Source of the DNA: JAAXHF01 sp965242605
GTDB lineage: Bacteria > Desulfobacterota > Binatia > Bin18
Length of the DNA: 64,000 bases
Reading direction: 5' to 3'
Assembly: GCA_965242605.1 (NCBI GenBank)
Contig: CBDESS010000004.1
Location: 62,001 to 126,000 of the forward strand
Below are positions 28,958 through 37,760 of this stretch, in pieces (within the stretch, counting starts at the first letter, position 1; every line of letters begins with the position of its first letter). The notes beneath the pieces are model-generated. The model had not been told where the DNA came from, made no database searches, and saw only the letters and a list, made by a program, of their open reading frames with translations. Made by a program: the position numbers and the translations under genes.

Positions 28958-30826
28958 CTAACGCCGATCAAACTGTCCTTCCAGTTGCTTGAGCGACATG
29001 CGGACCATTGTCGGCCGACCGTGCGGACAGGTAAAGGGCGATTGGCAGGCCAGCAAGGACTTCAGCAGGGCCTTCATTGACTCGGGCGTCAGCGTTTGGC
29101 CGGCTTTGACCGACTTGACCTTGCAGGCAACCCGCGCCGCCAAGTCTGCTTGTTTGGCCGCAACCGAATCCTCAGACCGGCCACCGGCACGGGCTTGGGC
29201 AAGTTCAACAATCAGCTCTGGGGTGTCAGCCGGACGGAAATACGGGGGGGTGGCCTGGACTTGGTAGGTCTTGCCGCCAAACGGCCGAATATCAAAACCG
29301 ACGCGGGTCAAGTAGGCGTGCAGCTCGTCCAGGGCGGTCCGGGCCGAGGCGTCAAGCTCAAACGTGACCGGCAGGAGCAACGCTTGTGACTCGCCCCTAC
29401 CGGTGCAGAAGCTGGCCAGCACCTGCTCATACACGACCCGCTCGTGGGCCGCGTGCTGGTCCACCAGCCACAGCTCGGATTCCACCTCAACCAGGATAAA
29501 CAGCTCATGACTCTGGCCAAGCACACGAAAAGCCGGGTCCTGGGGGCGCGGCAAGAGTTCGGGCTGGGCCAGCTCGGCTCCCGCGGCAGGGTCAGGGGGC
29601 GCGGCGGGGGCTGAGAGGGGAATAGGAGTGGCCTCCCGGACCTGGGGCTGGGGCACTGCGGCCTGGCCCGGCCGGGAGGGCGCGGGCGGTGTTGAGGGCC
29701 GCAGGGTACGAGGTGGGGAAGAAGCGGACGGGTCTGGACTCTCGTCGCTCAACGCTCCAGATTCGGCTGGAGGAGCCGGTCTAGACGCGGGCGGATCCGG
29801 TAGCTCCAGGCGCTTAAACAGATTAGCCCGGTCAAGCGTGCGGCGAACTTGGCGGACCAGCACCCCCAACACCGCCTGTTCATCCTGAAACTTGACCTCA
29901 CGCTTGGTCGGATGCACATTGACATTGACCTCGCTCGGTGAAACTGTCACAAACAGCACGCCGACCGGAAAACGTTTGGCCGGCAGCAGTTCGCCGTAGG
30001 CGCGGCCGAGGGCGGAAGACAGCGGCTGGCTTTTGACTTGGCGGTCGTTGACATAAAAGTACTGGCCGGTGCGGGTGTTTTTGGTGTGCTCGGGTGGTCC
30101 GAGGATGCCGCGCAGCCGGACCGCCGTGTCCTCCATCCTGTGGTCGGTCAGCATGAGGCTGGCCGACCACAGGTCTCCCAGGACGGCTTCCGCCCGCAGA
30201 CGCAGCGCCTGTGGTCCGCTGTGCGGCAAGGCATCAAAGACGAGCTTTCCATCTCGGCTGAAAACAAACCGCAATTCGGGCCGAGACAACGCCAGTCCAA
30301 TCAGGACCTCCTCAATATAATTGCCCTCGGCGACCGGCGACTTGAGGAAGGCCCGCCGCGGAGGCGTATTAAAGAAAAGGTGCCGGACACTGACGGTTGT
30401 GCCCCGGCTGGCCGCGATAGGCGAGGACTCGGCCGGCTCGCTGCCGGCAATGCGGACACAGCTCCCCTCCAGCGCATCGGCCATGCGTGACACAATCTCC
30501 AGCCGTGATATTGCAGCAATACTGGCCAGGGCTTCACCCCGAAACCCCAGGGTGGACAGCCCAAACAGGTCGCTGCTGCGGCGGATTTTACTCGTCGTAT
30601 GGCGCTCAACGGCCAGCAGCACGTCCTCGGGCGGCATGCCCTGGCCGTCGTCGTGGACCATAATCTCGCGGCTCCCGCCCTCCACAATCTGGACGCGGAC
30701 CGTCTGGGCACCGGCGTCAATCGCGTTTTCGACCAACTCTTTGACGACCGAGCCCGGCCGCTCAATGACCTCACCGGCCCGAATCTGCTCAACCGTGCGT
30801 GGATCGAGACGCTGAATCCGACTCAT
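28958..30826 (-). CDS. mutL: DNA mismatch repair protein MutL
   Basis: Couples mismatch recognition by MutS to strand nicking. It has 622 residues. The GHKL ATPase motifs are ELVENAIDAG, HDDGQGM and LGFRGEAL. A Pro-rich linker spans about residues 340-430. The C-terminal dimer domain keeps DQHAAHERVVYE, the metal site of nicking-type MutL, and CPHGRP, so it is probably an endonuclease as in bacteria without MutH. The ATG overlaps the mutS stop by four bases (ATGA). It is a mutS-mutL operon running on into dusB. Confidence 0.95.
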   Translation of the reverse strand: MSRIQRLDPRTVEQIRAGEVIERPGSVVKELVENAIDAGAQTVRVQIVEGGSREIMVHDDGQGMPPEDVLLAVERHTTSKIRRSSDLFGLSTLGFRGEALASIAAISRLEIVSRMADALEGSCVRIAGSEPAESSPIAASRGTTVSVRHLFFNTPPRRAFLKSPVAEGNYIEEVLIGLALSRPELRFVFSRDGKLVFDALPHSGPQALRLRAEAVLGDLWSASLMLTDHRMEDTAVRLRGILGPPEHTKNTRTGQYFYVNDRQVKSQPLSSALGRAYGELLPAKRFPVGVLFVTVSPSEVNVNVHPTKREVKFQDEQAVLGVLVRQVRRTLDRANLFKRLELPDPPASRPAPPAESGALSDESPDPSASSPPRTLRPSTPPAPSRPGQAAVPQPQVREATPIPLSAPAAPPDPAAGAELAQPELLPRPQDPAFRVLGQSHELFILVEVESELWLVDQHAAHERVVYEQVLASFCTGRGESQALLLPVTFELDASARTALDELHAYLTRVGFDIRPFGGKTYQVQATPPYFRPADTPELIVELAQARAGGRSEDSVAAKQADLAARVACKVKSVKAGQTLTPESMKALLKSLLACQSPFTCPHGRPTMVRMSLKQLEGQFDRR

Positions 30827-33333
30827 GGCTCACGTCCGCCGCCAAACAGACCGAGTTGGCCAGGGTTGCGCTCTGCCACGCCGGGCTTGGCTGGTCGCGG
30901 GCGCTTGCGCGGCCGGACGGGTTGGACACCGCGGGCTTCAAGGTCTTCGAGGACCTCCTGCGCACGGCTAATCACCGGGCTGGGCAGTCCGGCCAGTTTG
31001 GCCACATGAATCCCGTAGGACTGATCGGCCGCGCCGGGAATGACCTGGTACAGGAAGACGACTTCGCCCTTCCACTCCCGGACCGCAAAGGTGTGATTCT
31101 CCAGGCCGGGCAGGAGCTGGTGTAAGTCGGTTAACTCATGAAAATGGGTCGCAAACAGCGTCCGTGGCCTCGGGCCGTCTTCGTCAACCAGGAACTCAAT
31201 AATCGCTCGCGCGATCGATAATCCGTCCGAGGTCGAGGTGCCGCGGCCAATCTCGTCCAACACTAACAGGCTGCGGGGGGTGGCGTAGTTCAAAATCTGG
31301 GCGGCCTCAATCATTTCCACGGCAAAGGTACTCTCGCCCAAGGCTAGGTTGTCCGAGGCCCCAATGCGGGTGAAAATCCGGTCAACAATCCCGATCCGGG
31401 CTGCGCTGGCAGGGACAAAGGAGCCAATCTGGGCGAGGAACACAATCAGCGCCGCCTGACGCAGATAGACCGACTTGCCGCTCATGTTTGGAGCGGTCAG
31501 GAGTAATAGCTGGTGCGCATTGCGATCGACTAGTAGGTCGTTTTCAACAAACTTTTTGCGCTCCAGTAAGGTCTCGACTACCGGATGACGGCCACCTGTA
31601 ATCGACAGGACCGGCTCGTCGCACATCTCGGGCCGCACATAGCGCTGGCGCATCGCCACCAGGGCAAAGCAGGCCAGCACGTCAAGGTGGGCCACGGCCA
31701 CGGCCACGGCCTGGACTGCGCGCAGCCGGTCTAGGACCATGCCACACAGCTGGCCGAACAGATCTTGTTCAAGCGTTACCGCCCGCTCCTCAGCGTTCAG
31801 GATCTGGTCTTCATACTCCTTGAGCTCAACGGTGACAAAACGCTCGGCGTTAGTCAAGGTTTGCTTGCGCGTGTAGTCCGGGGGAACTTTTGACAGCTGA
31901 CTCTTGGCCACCTCAAGAAAATAGCCAAAGACCCGGTTGTAGCCGATCTTAAGGTTTGTGATGCCGGTCCGCTGGCCCTCACGGGCCTGCAGGGCGGCCA
32001 GCCATTGTTTGGCGTCGGCCGACAGCGAGCGCAGACGGTCCAGCTCCGCGTTATAGCCCTCGGCGAACACCCCCCCGTCGCGCGTATGAACAGGCGGGAT
32101 ATCGACGAACGCCCGACCGAGACGAGCCCGGAGGTCGCCCAGATCGACCGCAACCTGGGCGCGCTGGGCGCGCAACAGCCCCGACTCGGCCGAATGCAGC
32201 GTTTGCACCAGTTCGGGCAGCTGGGCCACCGAGTCGCGCAGCCCGGTCGCGTCTTTGGGCGTTGCCACCTGGGCGCTAAACCTCGCCATCAGCCGCTCGA
32301 GGTCACGCACCGGAGCCAGCGCGCGGCGCAGGGAGTCAAGCACGGCCGGCTGCCGAGCCAACTCCTCAACCGCCCCATGCCGGGTCTGAATCTCTTCGAC
32401 AGACAGCAGCGGGCTGCGCATCCAGCGGCGCAGCAGACGCTTGCCCATCGGCGTCAGGGTTTCGTCCAGGACATCAAGCAGGGTCTTGCCACCGCTGTCG
32501 GGGTTGGCCGTTCGGAACAGCTCGAGGCTACGCTCAACAACCGCGCCGAGCTGCATGGTGCTGGCCCGTTGGAGCCGTTTGGGCAGCCTGACGTGGGGTA
32601 GGGAGACCTGCATATGGTCTTGCAGAAAGCGGAGCACTAGGGCGGCCGCACTCGTTGTGGCCGGGCTTATCTCCAAGGCCCGCAGCGAGTCCAGCGCGTA
32701 AAATGTCTGGATGCAGCTGCGGCTGTCTTCGGCCGAGGCGTGCCAGTCGTCGAGCCGGGTGACGACAAACTCGGGCCGCTGGTCAGTGCCAGCGCTGAAT
32801 AGGGGCGAGGCGGCTACACTCTTGGTGGTGACAATCTCGCTGGGCCCTACCCGGTCAAGGGCGTCGGTGAGCATATCCCCCGCCACCTCCCAAAACTGAA
32901 ACAGTCCGGTCACCGGCTCAAGCCAAGCCAAGCCCCAGACCTTCCCCGTCCAGGCCAAGCCCAACACACTCGGGCTGCTGGAGTCGTCCTCATTCTCGAC
33001 AAAGGTTGAAGGGGTCACGACCCGGGTGACGCCGCGTTTGACCAATCCTTTGGCCGTCTTGGGGTCTTCCAGCTGGTCGCAGATCGCGACCTTGCGACCG
33101 GCTTTAATCAAACGCGCGATATAGCCCTGTACGGTGTGATGCGGTACGCCACACATCGGAATCCGGTCCGGTCCGGTCCCGCGCGAGGTGAGCGTCAGGT
33201 CAAGCAGCGCCGCCGCCTCTTGGGCATCCTCAAAAAATATCTCGTAGAAATCCCCCAGCCGCAGCAGTACGATCGCGTCGGGATACTCTCGCTTGGTATC
33301 GCGGTACAGTTGCATGGTCGGGCTGAGGGCCAT
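30823..33333 (-). CDS. mutS: DNA mismatch repair protein MutS
   Basis: Recognises mismatches and small loops. It has 836 residues, full length. The mismatch-binding Phe-x-Glu is in GDFYEIF near residues 27-33. The ATPase site is TAPNMSGKSVYLRQ in the C-terminal part, followed by LLVLDEIGRGTST and ATHFHELTDL. It is the first gene of the mutS-mutL-dusB-transglutaminase-ATP-grasp run. The start codon is the ATG at 33333, in a weak ribosome context. Confidence 0.95.
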   Translation of the reverse strand: MALSPTMQLYRDTKREYPDAIVLLRLGDFYEIFFEDAQEAAALLDLTLTSRGTGPDRIPMCGVPHHTVQGYIARLIKAGRKVAICDQLEDPKTAKGLVKRGVTRVVTPSTFVENEDDSSSPSVLGLAWTGKVWGLAWLEPVTGLFQFWEVAGDMLTDALDRVGPSEIVTTKSVAASPLFSAGTDQRPEFVVTRLDDWHASAEDSRSCIQTFYALDSLRALEISPATTSAAALVLRFLQDHMQVSLPHVRLPKRLQRASTMQLGAVVERSLELFRTANPDSGGKTLLDVLDETLTPMGKRLLRRWMRSPLLSVEEIQTRHGAVEELARQPAVLDSLRRALAPVRDLERLMARFSAQVATPKDATGLRDSVAQLPELVQTLHSAESGLLRAQRAQVAVDLGDLRARLGRAFVDIPPVHTRDGGVFAEGYNAELDRLRSLSADAKQWLAALQAREGQRTGITNLKIGYNRVFGYFLEVAKSQLSKVPPDYTRKQTLTNAERFVTVELKEYEDQILNAEERAVTLEQDLFGQLCGMVLDRLRAVQAVAVAVAHLDVLACFALVAMRQRYVRPEMCDEPVLSITGGRHPVVETLLERKKFVENDLLVDRNAHQLLLLTAPNMSGKSVYLRQAALIVFLAQIGSFVPASAARIGIVDRIFTRIGASDNLALGESTFAVEMIEAAQILNYATPRSLLVLDEIGRGTSTSDGLSIARAIIEFLVDEDGPRPRTLFATHFHELTDLHQLLPGLENHTFAVREWKGEVVFLYQVIPGAADQSYGIHVAKLAGLPSPVISRAQEVLEDLEARGVQPVRPRKRPRPAKPGVAERNPGQLGLFGGGREP

Positions 33334-33475
33334 GGTGCGCTCCGTGCTCCCTGCGTATTATCCGCTTTCCCGCCCTGTGACCAGGGGCCGAGTCCCGGCT
33401 TGATCTTCGGTGACAAAGGTAGTTAGGTAGCCGGGTCTGGGCCGCGCGTGGAACAGGCGGGACAAGGAAGCAGCA

Positions 33476-34205
33476 ATGGCAGGCGTAGCAACCCTGAACG
33501 AAGAAGATCAACAGATTCTGTCCACCATCCATCGTTTTGTTGAACGCGATGTCAAACCGGTCGCCAGCGAGATGGAGCATAACGACGAGTATCCGCATGA
33601 GCTAGTCGAGAAAATGAAGCAGCTCGGTCTGTTTGGGGCGATTATCCCGAATCGGTACGGCGGTCTCGGTCTATCGTTCGAGCTGGCGTTTGAAGATTTT
33701 TCGACCCCGGCCTCGAGCCTGATCGGCGGCCAAGAGGGCCAGGGCTTCAAGCAGGTTATGGGCGGTCTTGAGGTCGGCCGCATCAACGTGGCTGCGCGCG
33801 CGGTCGGGGTGGCCCAGGCCGCGTTTGAGGAGGCTATTCGCTACGCCCAGCAACGAGAGACATTTGGGAAGCCTATCTGCGAACACCAAGCCATCCAGCT
33901 CAAGCTGGCCGAAATGGCGACCAAGATCGAGGCCTCCCGCCTACTGGTGCGCCAAGCCTCGCTGAAGTAAAGACAACGGCGAGCGGTGCGATTTGGAAGC
34001 CGGCATGGCCAAACTGTTCGCCTCGGAATCGTGCGAAGAAGTCGCCCTTGACGCCATGCGGGTCTTGGGTGGCCACGGTTACACCCAAGAATTTCCGGTC
34101 AAGCGTTTTTACCGTGACGCCCCGCTGATGATCATCGGCGAGGGAACGAGCGAGATTCAAAAGCTGGTCATCGCCCGCAACCTCTTGAAAGAGTATACAA
34201 TTTAG
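33476..34205 (+). pseudogene. Acyl-CoA dehydrogenase, internally deleted and frameshifted
   Basis: The start (residues 1-65) matches the N-terminal alpha domain of ACADs, ending YGGLGLSF. It then runs straight into FEDFSTPASSLIGGQEGQGF, which lies some 150 residues later in a normal enzyme. The middle beta domain that binds substrate and FAD is gone, in frame. Further on, after RQASLK, a TAA at 33968 ends the frame. One base fewer would allow KDNGERCDLEAGMAKLFAS to follow, and the remaining C-terminal domain (GHGYTQEFPVKRFYRD, GEGTSEIQKLVIAR) is intact to the TAG at 34205. The gene cannot make an active dehydrogenase. Deletion plus frameshift argues for true decay rather than one sequence error. 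Confidence 0.85.
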
Positions 34206-34265
34206 CCGGCGAGCCCGCTGGAACGAAAACTTCCCCATTCTGTCACTCAGGTGTCATCCTCCCTA

Positions 34266-34294
34266 TTGGATAAGTCCATGTTTTTGTGTATGGT
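34266..34294 (+). promoter_or_regulatory. Promoter upstream of the EF-G gene
   Basis: TTGGAT at 34266-34271 and TATGGT at 34289-34294 are 17 bases apart. Both match the sigma-70 boxes in four positions or more. A start near 34301 would put the 17-base inverted repeat at 34305-34321 right at the beginning of the message. Confidence 0.5.
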
Positions 34295-34304
34295 GTAGGA
34301 GAAA

Positions 34305-34321
34305 CTGTACGAAATGTACAG
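34305..34321. promoter_or_regulatory. Inverted repeat at the EF-G transcription start
   Basis: CTGTAC-GAAAT-GTACAG is a perfect six-base inverted repeat with a five-base centre. It overlaps the expected start site of the promoter at 34266-34294. It could be a repressor operator or a 5'-leader hairpin. The EF-G start is 80 bases further on. Confidence 0.4.
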
Positions 34322-34400
34322 AGCTGTGCTCTAGCCCGCTCCCCTCCTCATATCTCCTTTTCTTCACGCGTGCATCGCAGACCTCGCACGGAGAGGCATT

Positions 34401-36464
34401 ATGTCGGCCACACTGAACAACACCCGAAACATAGGCATCGTTGCCCACGTCGACAGCGGGAAAACCACCGTGAGTGAACGTATCCTGTACTACACCGGCC
34501 TCTCGCATAAGATCGGTGAGGTCCACGACGGAACGACGATTACCGACTGGATGCCCCAGGAACGGGAGCGCGGCATTACCATCACCGCGGCGGCTATAAC
34601 CTGTGAGTGGCTCCAGCACCAGATCAACGTCATTGACACCCCGGGCCACGTCGACTTTACGACCGAGGTCGAACGTAGTCTGCGCGTGCTTGACGGGGCG
34701 GTCGTGGTTTTCTGCGCGGTCGGCGGGGTAGAGCCCCAGTCGGAGACGGTCTGGCACCAGGCGGACAAATATAGGGTCCCGCGCATCGTCTTCATCAACA
34801 AGCTCGACCGCGTTGGGGCGGAGTTTCACAGCGTAGTTGAGCAGATCAAGAGCCGTCTGGGGGGCAAGCCGGTTCTCTTGCAACTGCCGTTCGGCAGCGA
34901 AGATACGTTTCGCGGAGTGGTCGATCTGCTGCGCCACAAGGTCATCGTGTGGGAAGAAGACACGCTGGGGGCGCGCTTTCACGAGGAAGACATCCCGGCT
35001 GTAATGGCTGACGAGGTGGCGTACGCTCGCGAGCAGCTGATTGAGATGGTGGCCGACGCGGACGATAGTCTGCTTGAACAATACCTGGCCGGCGAAGCGG
35101 TGAGCGCAGACACACTGGGGCGTGCCATTGCGACCAAAACCCGGGCTATGGACATCTTTCCGGTCTTGTGCGGCAGTGCGCTGCGCAATAAGGGCGTGCA
35201 ACCGCTGTTAGACGCCATCGTGTCCTATCTGCCCCCACCGACCAAGCCGGTCCAGGGCCACACGCCAAAAGGCGAGCCGCTCGAATGGCAGGTCGCCGAT
35301 ACCATCCGGGCCGGCTTGGCCTTTAAGACCATGCACGATCCATACTCGGGTCAGCTGACGTTTATTCGCCTGTATAGCGGCACCCTGAAAACCGGTGCGC
35401 AAGTCTTCAATCCCCGCACCGGTCAGACCGAACGGGTCGGCCGCCTCGTGCGTATGCACGCCAACAAAAAGGAAGATATTGAACACACCGAAGCCGGCAG
35501 CATTTTTGCCGCGGTCGGGCTCAAGAACTTTACCACCGGCGATACGATTGCCGACCGCAACCGGCCTGTCCTATTAGAGTCAATCACCTTCCACGATCCG
35601 GTCATCTCGCTGGCGATCGAGCCAAAGACGAAGGCCGACTCGGAAAAGCTCGGCCTAGCCCTCGAACGTCTGTCGTCTGAGGACCCGACCCTAGCCATAC
35701 AAACCAACGCCGAAACCGGCCAAACCTTGCTGTCCGGCATGGGAGAATTACATCTCGAAATCATCCTTGACCGGCTCGTCCGCGAGTTCCAGGTTGCCGT
35801 CAACACCGGCGCGCCCCAGGTCGCCTACCGGGAGACCATCACCCGTCCAGCCCAAGCCGAGGGCAGATATGTGCGCCAGTCGGGCGGGCGTGGCCAGTTT
35901 GGGCATGTGTATTTCAAGATTGAGCCGAATGATGGCCAGGGACTCGTCTTTGTCAACGCCATCAAAGGCGGTGCCATTCCCAAAGAGTACATTTCAGCAG
36001 TGGAAAAAGGCGTGCGTGAGGCGGCAGAGAATGGGGTCAGCTACGGCTGTCATCTGCTCAATACGACGGTGACCTTATACGACGGGAGCTACCATGAGGT
36101 TGACTCCTCGGAGATGTCCTTCCACTTGGCCGGCGCACTGGGCCTGAAAGAAGCGGTCAAAAAAGCCGCGCCGGTCCTGCTCGAACCGGTCATGAAGGTT
36201 GAGGTCGTCATGCCCGAAGAGTACCTCGGGACGGTCATGGGCGACCTCCAGGCACGGCGGGGCAGGGTCACCGAACTCGGTGAGCGCGGCAGCCAGCGCA
36301 CGATTACCGCCCAGGTGCCCCTGGCAAGCATGTTTGGCTACGCCACCAGCGTGCGTTCGATCAGCCAAGGCCACGCCTCCCACAGCATGGAATTCGATCA
36401 CTACGACACCCTGCCACCACACCTCATCAACGAAGCACTCGGCTTTAGCCGGCAGAGCTCCTAA
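34401..36464 (+). CDS. fusA: Elongation factor G paralogue
   Basis: Translational GTPase of 687 residues that drives ribosome translocation or recycling. G motifs: G1 AHVDSGKT (residues 15-22), switch I ERERGITI, G3 DTPGHVDF, G4 NKLD. Domains II to V follow in order, and the C-terminal motifs GGRGQFGHV and MGDLQARRG are intact. The G1 sequence Asp-Ser-Gly-Lys in place of the usual Asp-Ala-Gly-Lys is like the spdEFG/mtEFG1 group. It also stands alone, with no rpsL, rpsG or tuf, so it may be a second EF-G. The start has GGAGAGG upstream. Confidence 0.88.
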   Translation: MSATLNNTRNIGIVAHVDSGKTTVSERILYYTGLSHKIGEVHDGTTITDWMPQERERGITITAAAITCEWLQHQINVIDTPGHVDFTTEVERSLRVLDGAVVVFCAVGGVEPQSETVWHQADKYRVPRIVFINKLDRVGAEFHSVVEQIKSRLGGKPVLLQLPFGSEDTFRGVVDLLRHKVIVWEEDTLGARFHEEDIPAVMADEVAYAREQLIEMVADADDSLLEQYLAGEAVSADTLGRAIATKTRAMDIFPVLCGSALRNKGVQPLLDAIVSYLPPPTKPVQGHTPKGEPLEWQVADTIRAGLAFKTMHDPYSGQLTFIRLYSGTLKTGAQVFNPRTGQTERVGRLVRMHANKKEDIEHTEAGSIFAAVGLKNFTTGDTIADRNRPVLLESITFHDPVISLAIEPKTKADSEKLGLALERLSSEDPTLAIQTNAETGQTLLSGMGELHLEIILDRLVREFQVAVNTGAPQVAYRETITRPAQAEGRYVRQSGGRGQFGHVYFKIEPNDGQGLVFVNAIKGGAIPKEYISAVEKGVREAAENGVSYGCHLLNTTVTLYDGSYHEVDSSEMSFHLAGALGLKEAVKKAAPVLLEPVMKVEVVMPEEYLGTVMGDLQARRGRVTELGERGSQRTITAQVPLASMFGYATSVRSISQGHASHSMEFDHYDTLPPHLINEALGFSRQSS

Positions 36465-36483
36465 AGCCGGTCATCCCGCCGGA

Positions 36484-36568
36484 TGCCGGAGGCGGGACTT
36501 GAACCCGCACGCGGGAGACCCGCTCAGGATTTTAAGTCCTGTGTGTCTGCCAGTTCCACCACTCCGGC
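36484..36568 (-). tRNA. tRNA-Leu(UAA)
   Basis: An 85-base tRNA with a seven-pair acceptor stem (GCCGGAG/CTCCGGC) and a long variable arm typical of Leu. The anticodon loop reads ACTTAAAAT, giving UAA. The T-arm GTTCAAGTC is standard and the discriminator base is A. The CCA end is not encoded. It converges on the EF-G gene, 20 bases from its stop. A -35 TTGTCA and -10 TAAGAT lie just upstream. Confidence 0.93.
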
Positions 36569-36584
36569 ATGACTGAGGTGTCGG

Positions 36585-36614
36585 ATCTTATCCGGAATCA
36601 AACAGGGCTGACAA
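36585..36614 (-). promoter_or_regulatory. Promoter of tRNA-Leu
   Basis: On the minus strand TTGTCA (36609-36614) and TAAGAT (36585-36590) are separated by 18 bases. The -10 box ends 17 bases before the first tRNA base. Confidence 0.5.
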
Positions 36615-36644
36615 GGCCGCCGATCGACGCCTGGGCCCCTGAGT

Positions 36645-36673
36645 TTGACACCTCCGGGTTGAAGCATTAAGCT
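36645..36673 (+). promoter_or_regulatory. Promoter of the lipoprotein gene
   Basis: A consensus TTGACA at 36645-36650 is followed after 17 bases by a poor -10, TAAGCT. It is 35 bases before the lipoprotein ATG at 36709 and divergent from the tRNA promoter. Confidence 0.4.
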
Positions 36674-36708
36674 GGGCCAAGTAGTCCCTAGGCTGGGCCC
36701 AATGAGAT

Positions 36709-37740
36709 ATGCGATACTGGAAGTTGACGTGGACGCAGGCTCCTTTTTCCTCATGTCTGCCGGCCTTTGTTGTGCTGCTCTGCCTGCCGCTGATTCCGAG
36801 CTGTTCTTTTTTCCGGCCGCGGTCCGTGTCCCCTGGCCCATCCGCCGGCTCCCCGGCCTCAGAAATTCGTGATTTCATCCCCGGCCTGTCAAAAAACGCC
36901 GACGCGAACCGAAACCCGCAGTACGAAACCGAGGAAGACCTGCTCAAAATTACTACCGAGTTCCAACGGGTTGAAGCCAACGACACCTATCGTTTTCCGC
37001 TGCCCCAGGACGTGACCGGCGCAAACGCCTATAAAGCCACCCTCAAACGTCTGGACGATTATCAGGCCAAACACCCCGGTGCCTATCCGATCCTGGTGGC
37101 CTTTACCCGAGGACGAGCCTATGAGGGCTTGCACGCCTATCCGCAGGCCCTCCAAGAGTATCACCGTATCAGCGAAACGCGCCACCGGCTGAAAGACGAG
37201 GCCGCTCAATCCGCCACCACGCTGAGCAAATTCCAGGAACTGGCCCAGCGTCCTATCTCGGCCACCACTCCAGTCGCCTATCTCCAGGCTCTTGACGATC
37301 AGGCCGCAGACTGGAGGGCACTCAGTCAGGAATTGTCTGGCACGCGGTATGAAACCCTGGCGTTGGAAGAAGCCGAGCGGGTTGACGCGGCCAAGGTGAC
37401 CTTTCTCAAACTGAACCGCTACCAGCTCCAAGATGGCCCGGAGAGCGTCATTGTCGCCTACCGCCAGTTGCTTGACAAACACCCCGAGAGCAAAAATCGC
37501 CACCGCTATCTGATTGAACTCGGCGACTTCTTTCTCGCTCTGGCCGAAGAGTATGTGTCCCGAAACGACCCCGAGGGTCTGTCCTTTTCGGGCGCAATGT
37601 TTGAAGAGCTAGGCCGGGCCGCGCTGAATCAATACGCCCAGGTCGCCCAACAGGACGGGGTGATCGAAAAGCTGCAAGCCAAGGGCAAACTCCAAGCCCT
37701 TGAGGCGTATATGGCCAAAATCGGCCGGCTCGGACGCTGA
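36709..37740 (+). CDS. Lipoprotein, unknown, tetratricopeptide-like helical repeats
   Basis: Protein of 343 residues. The N terminus has a long hydrophobic core and a lipobox LIPSC with Cys32 as the lipid-bearing residue. The rest is mainly helical with TPR-like pairs, such as YEGLHAYPQALQEYHRI near 138-154 and VAYRQLLDKHPESKNRHRY near 248-266. These resemble the tails of BamD/YfiO-like or Tol-associated proteins, but I cannot assign a family. It is followed after 20 bases by a 681-residue exported protein with similar repeats, so the two likely act together at the outer membrane. Confidence 0.65.
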   Translation: MRYWKLTWTQAPFSSCLPAFVVLLCLPLIPSCSFFRPRSVSPGPSAGSPASEIRDFIPGLSKNADANRNPQYETEEDLLKITTEFQRVEANDTYRFPLPQDVTGANAYKATLKRLDDYQAKHPGAYPILVAFTRGRAYEGLHAYPQALQEYHRISETRHRLKDEAAQSATTLSKFQELAQRPISATTPVAYLQALDDQAADWRALSQELSGTRYETLALEEAERVDAAKVTFLKLNRYQLQDGPESVIVAYRQLLDKHPESKNRHRYLIELGDFFLALAEEYVSRNDPEGLSFSGAMFEELGRAALNQYAQVAQQDGVIEKLQAKGKLQALEAYMAKIGRLGR

Positions 37741-37760
37741 GTGGGGTGAGGGGAGGAGCT

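Noticed and set aside
34263..35201. Antisense frame of 312 codons at the start of fusA
   Set aside because: Runs opposite the highly conserved G domain of EF-G; no independent support.
34401..36464. fusA as part of a ribosomal str operon
   Set aside because: No rpsL, rpsG or tuf next to it; own promoter and tRNA-Leu convergent to it.
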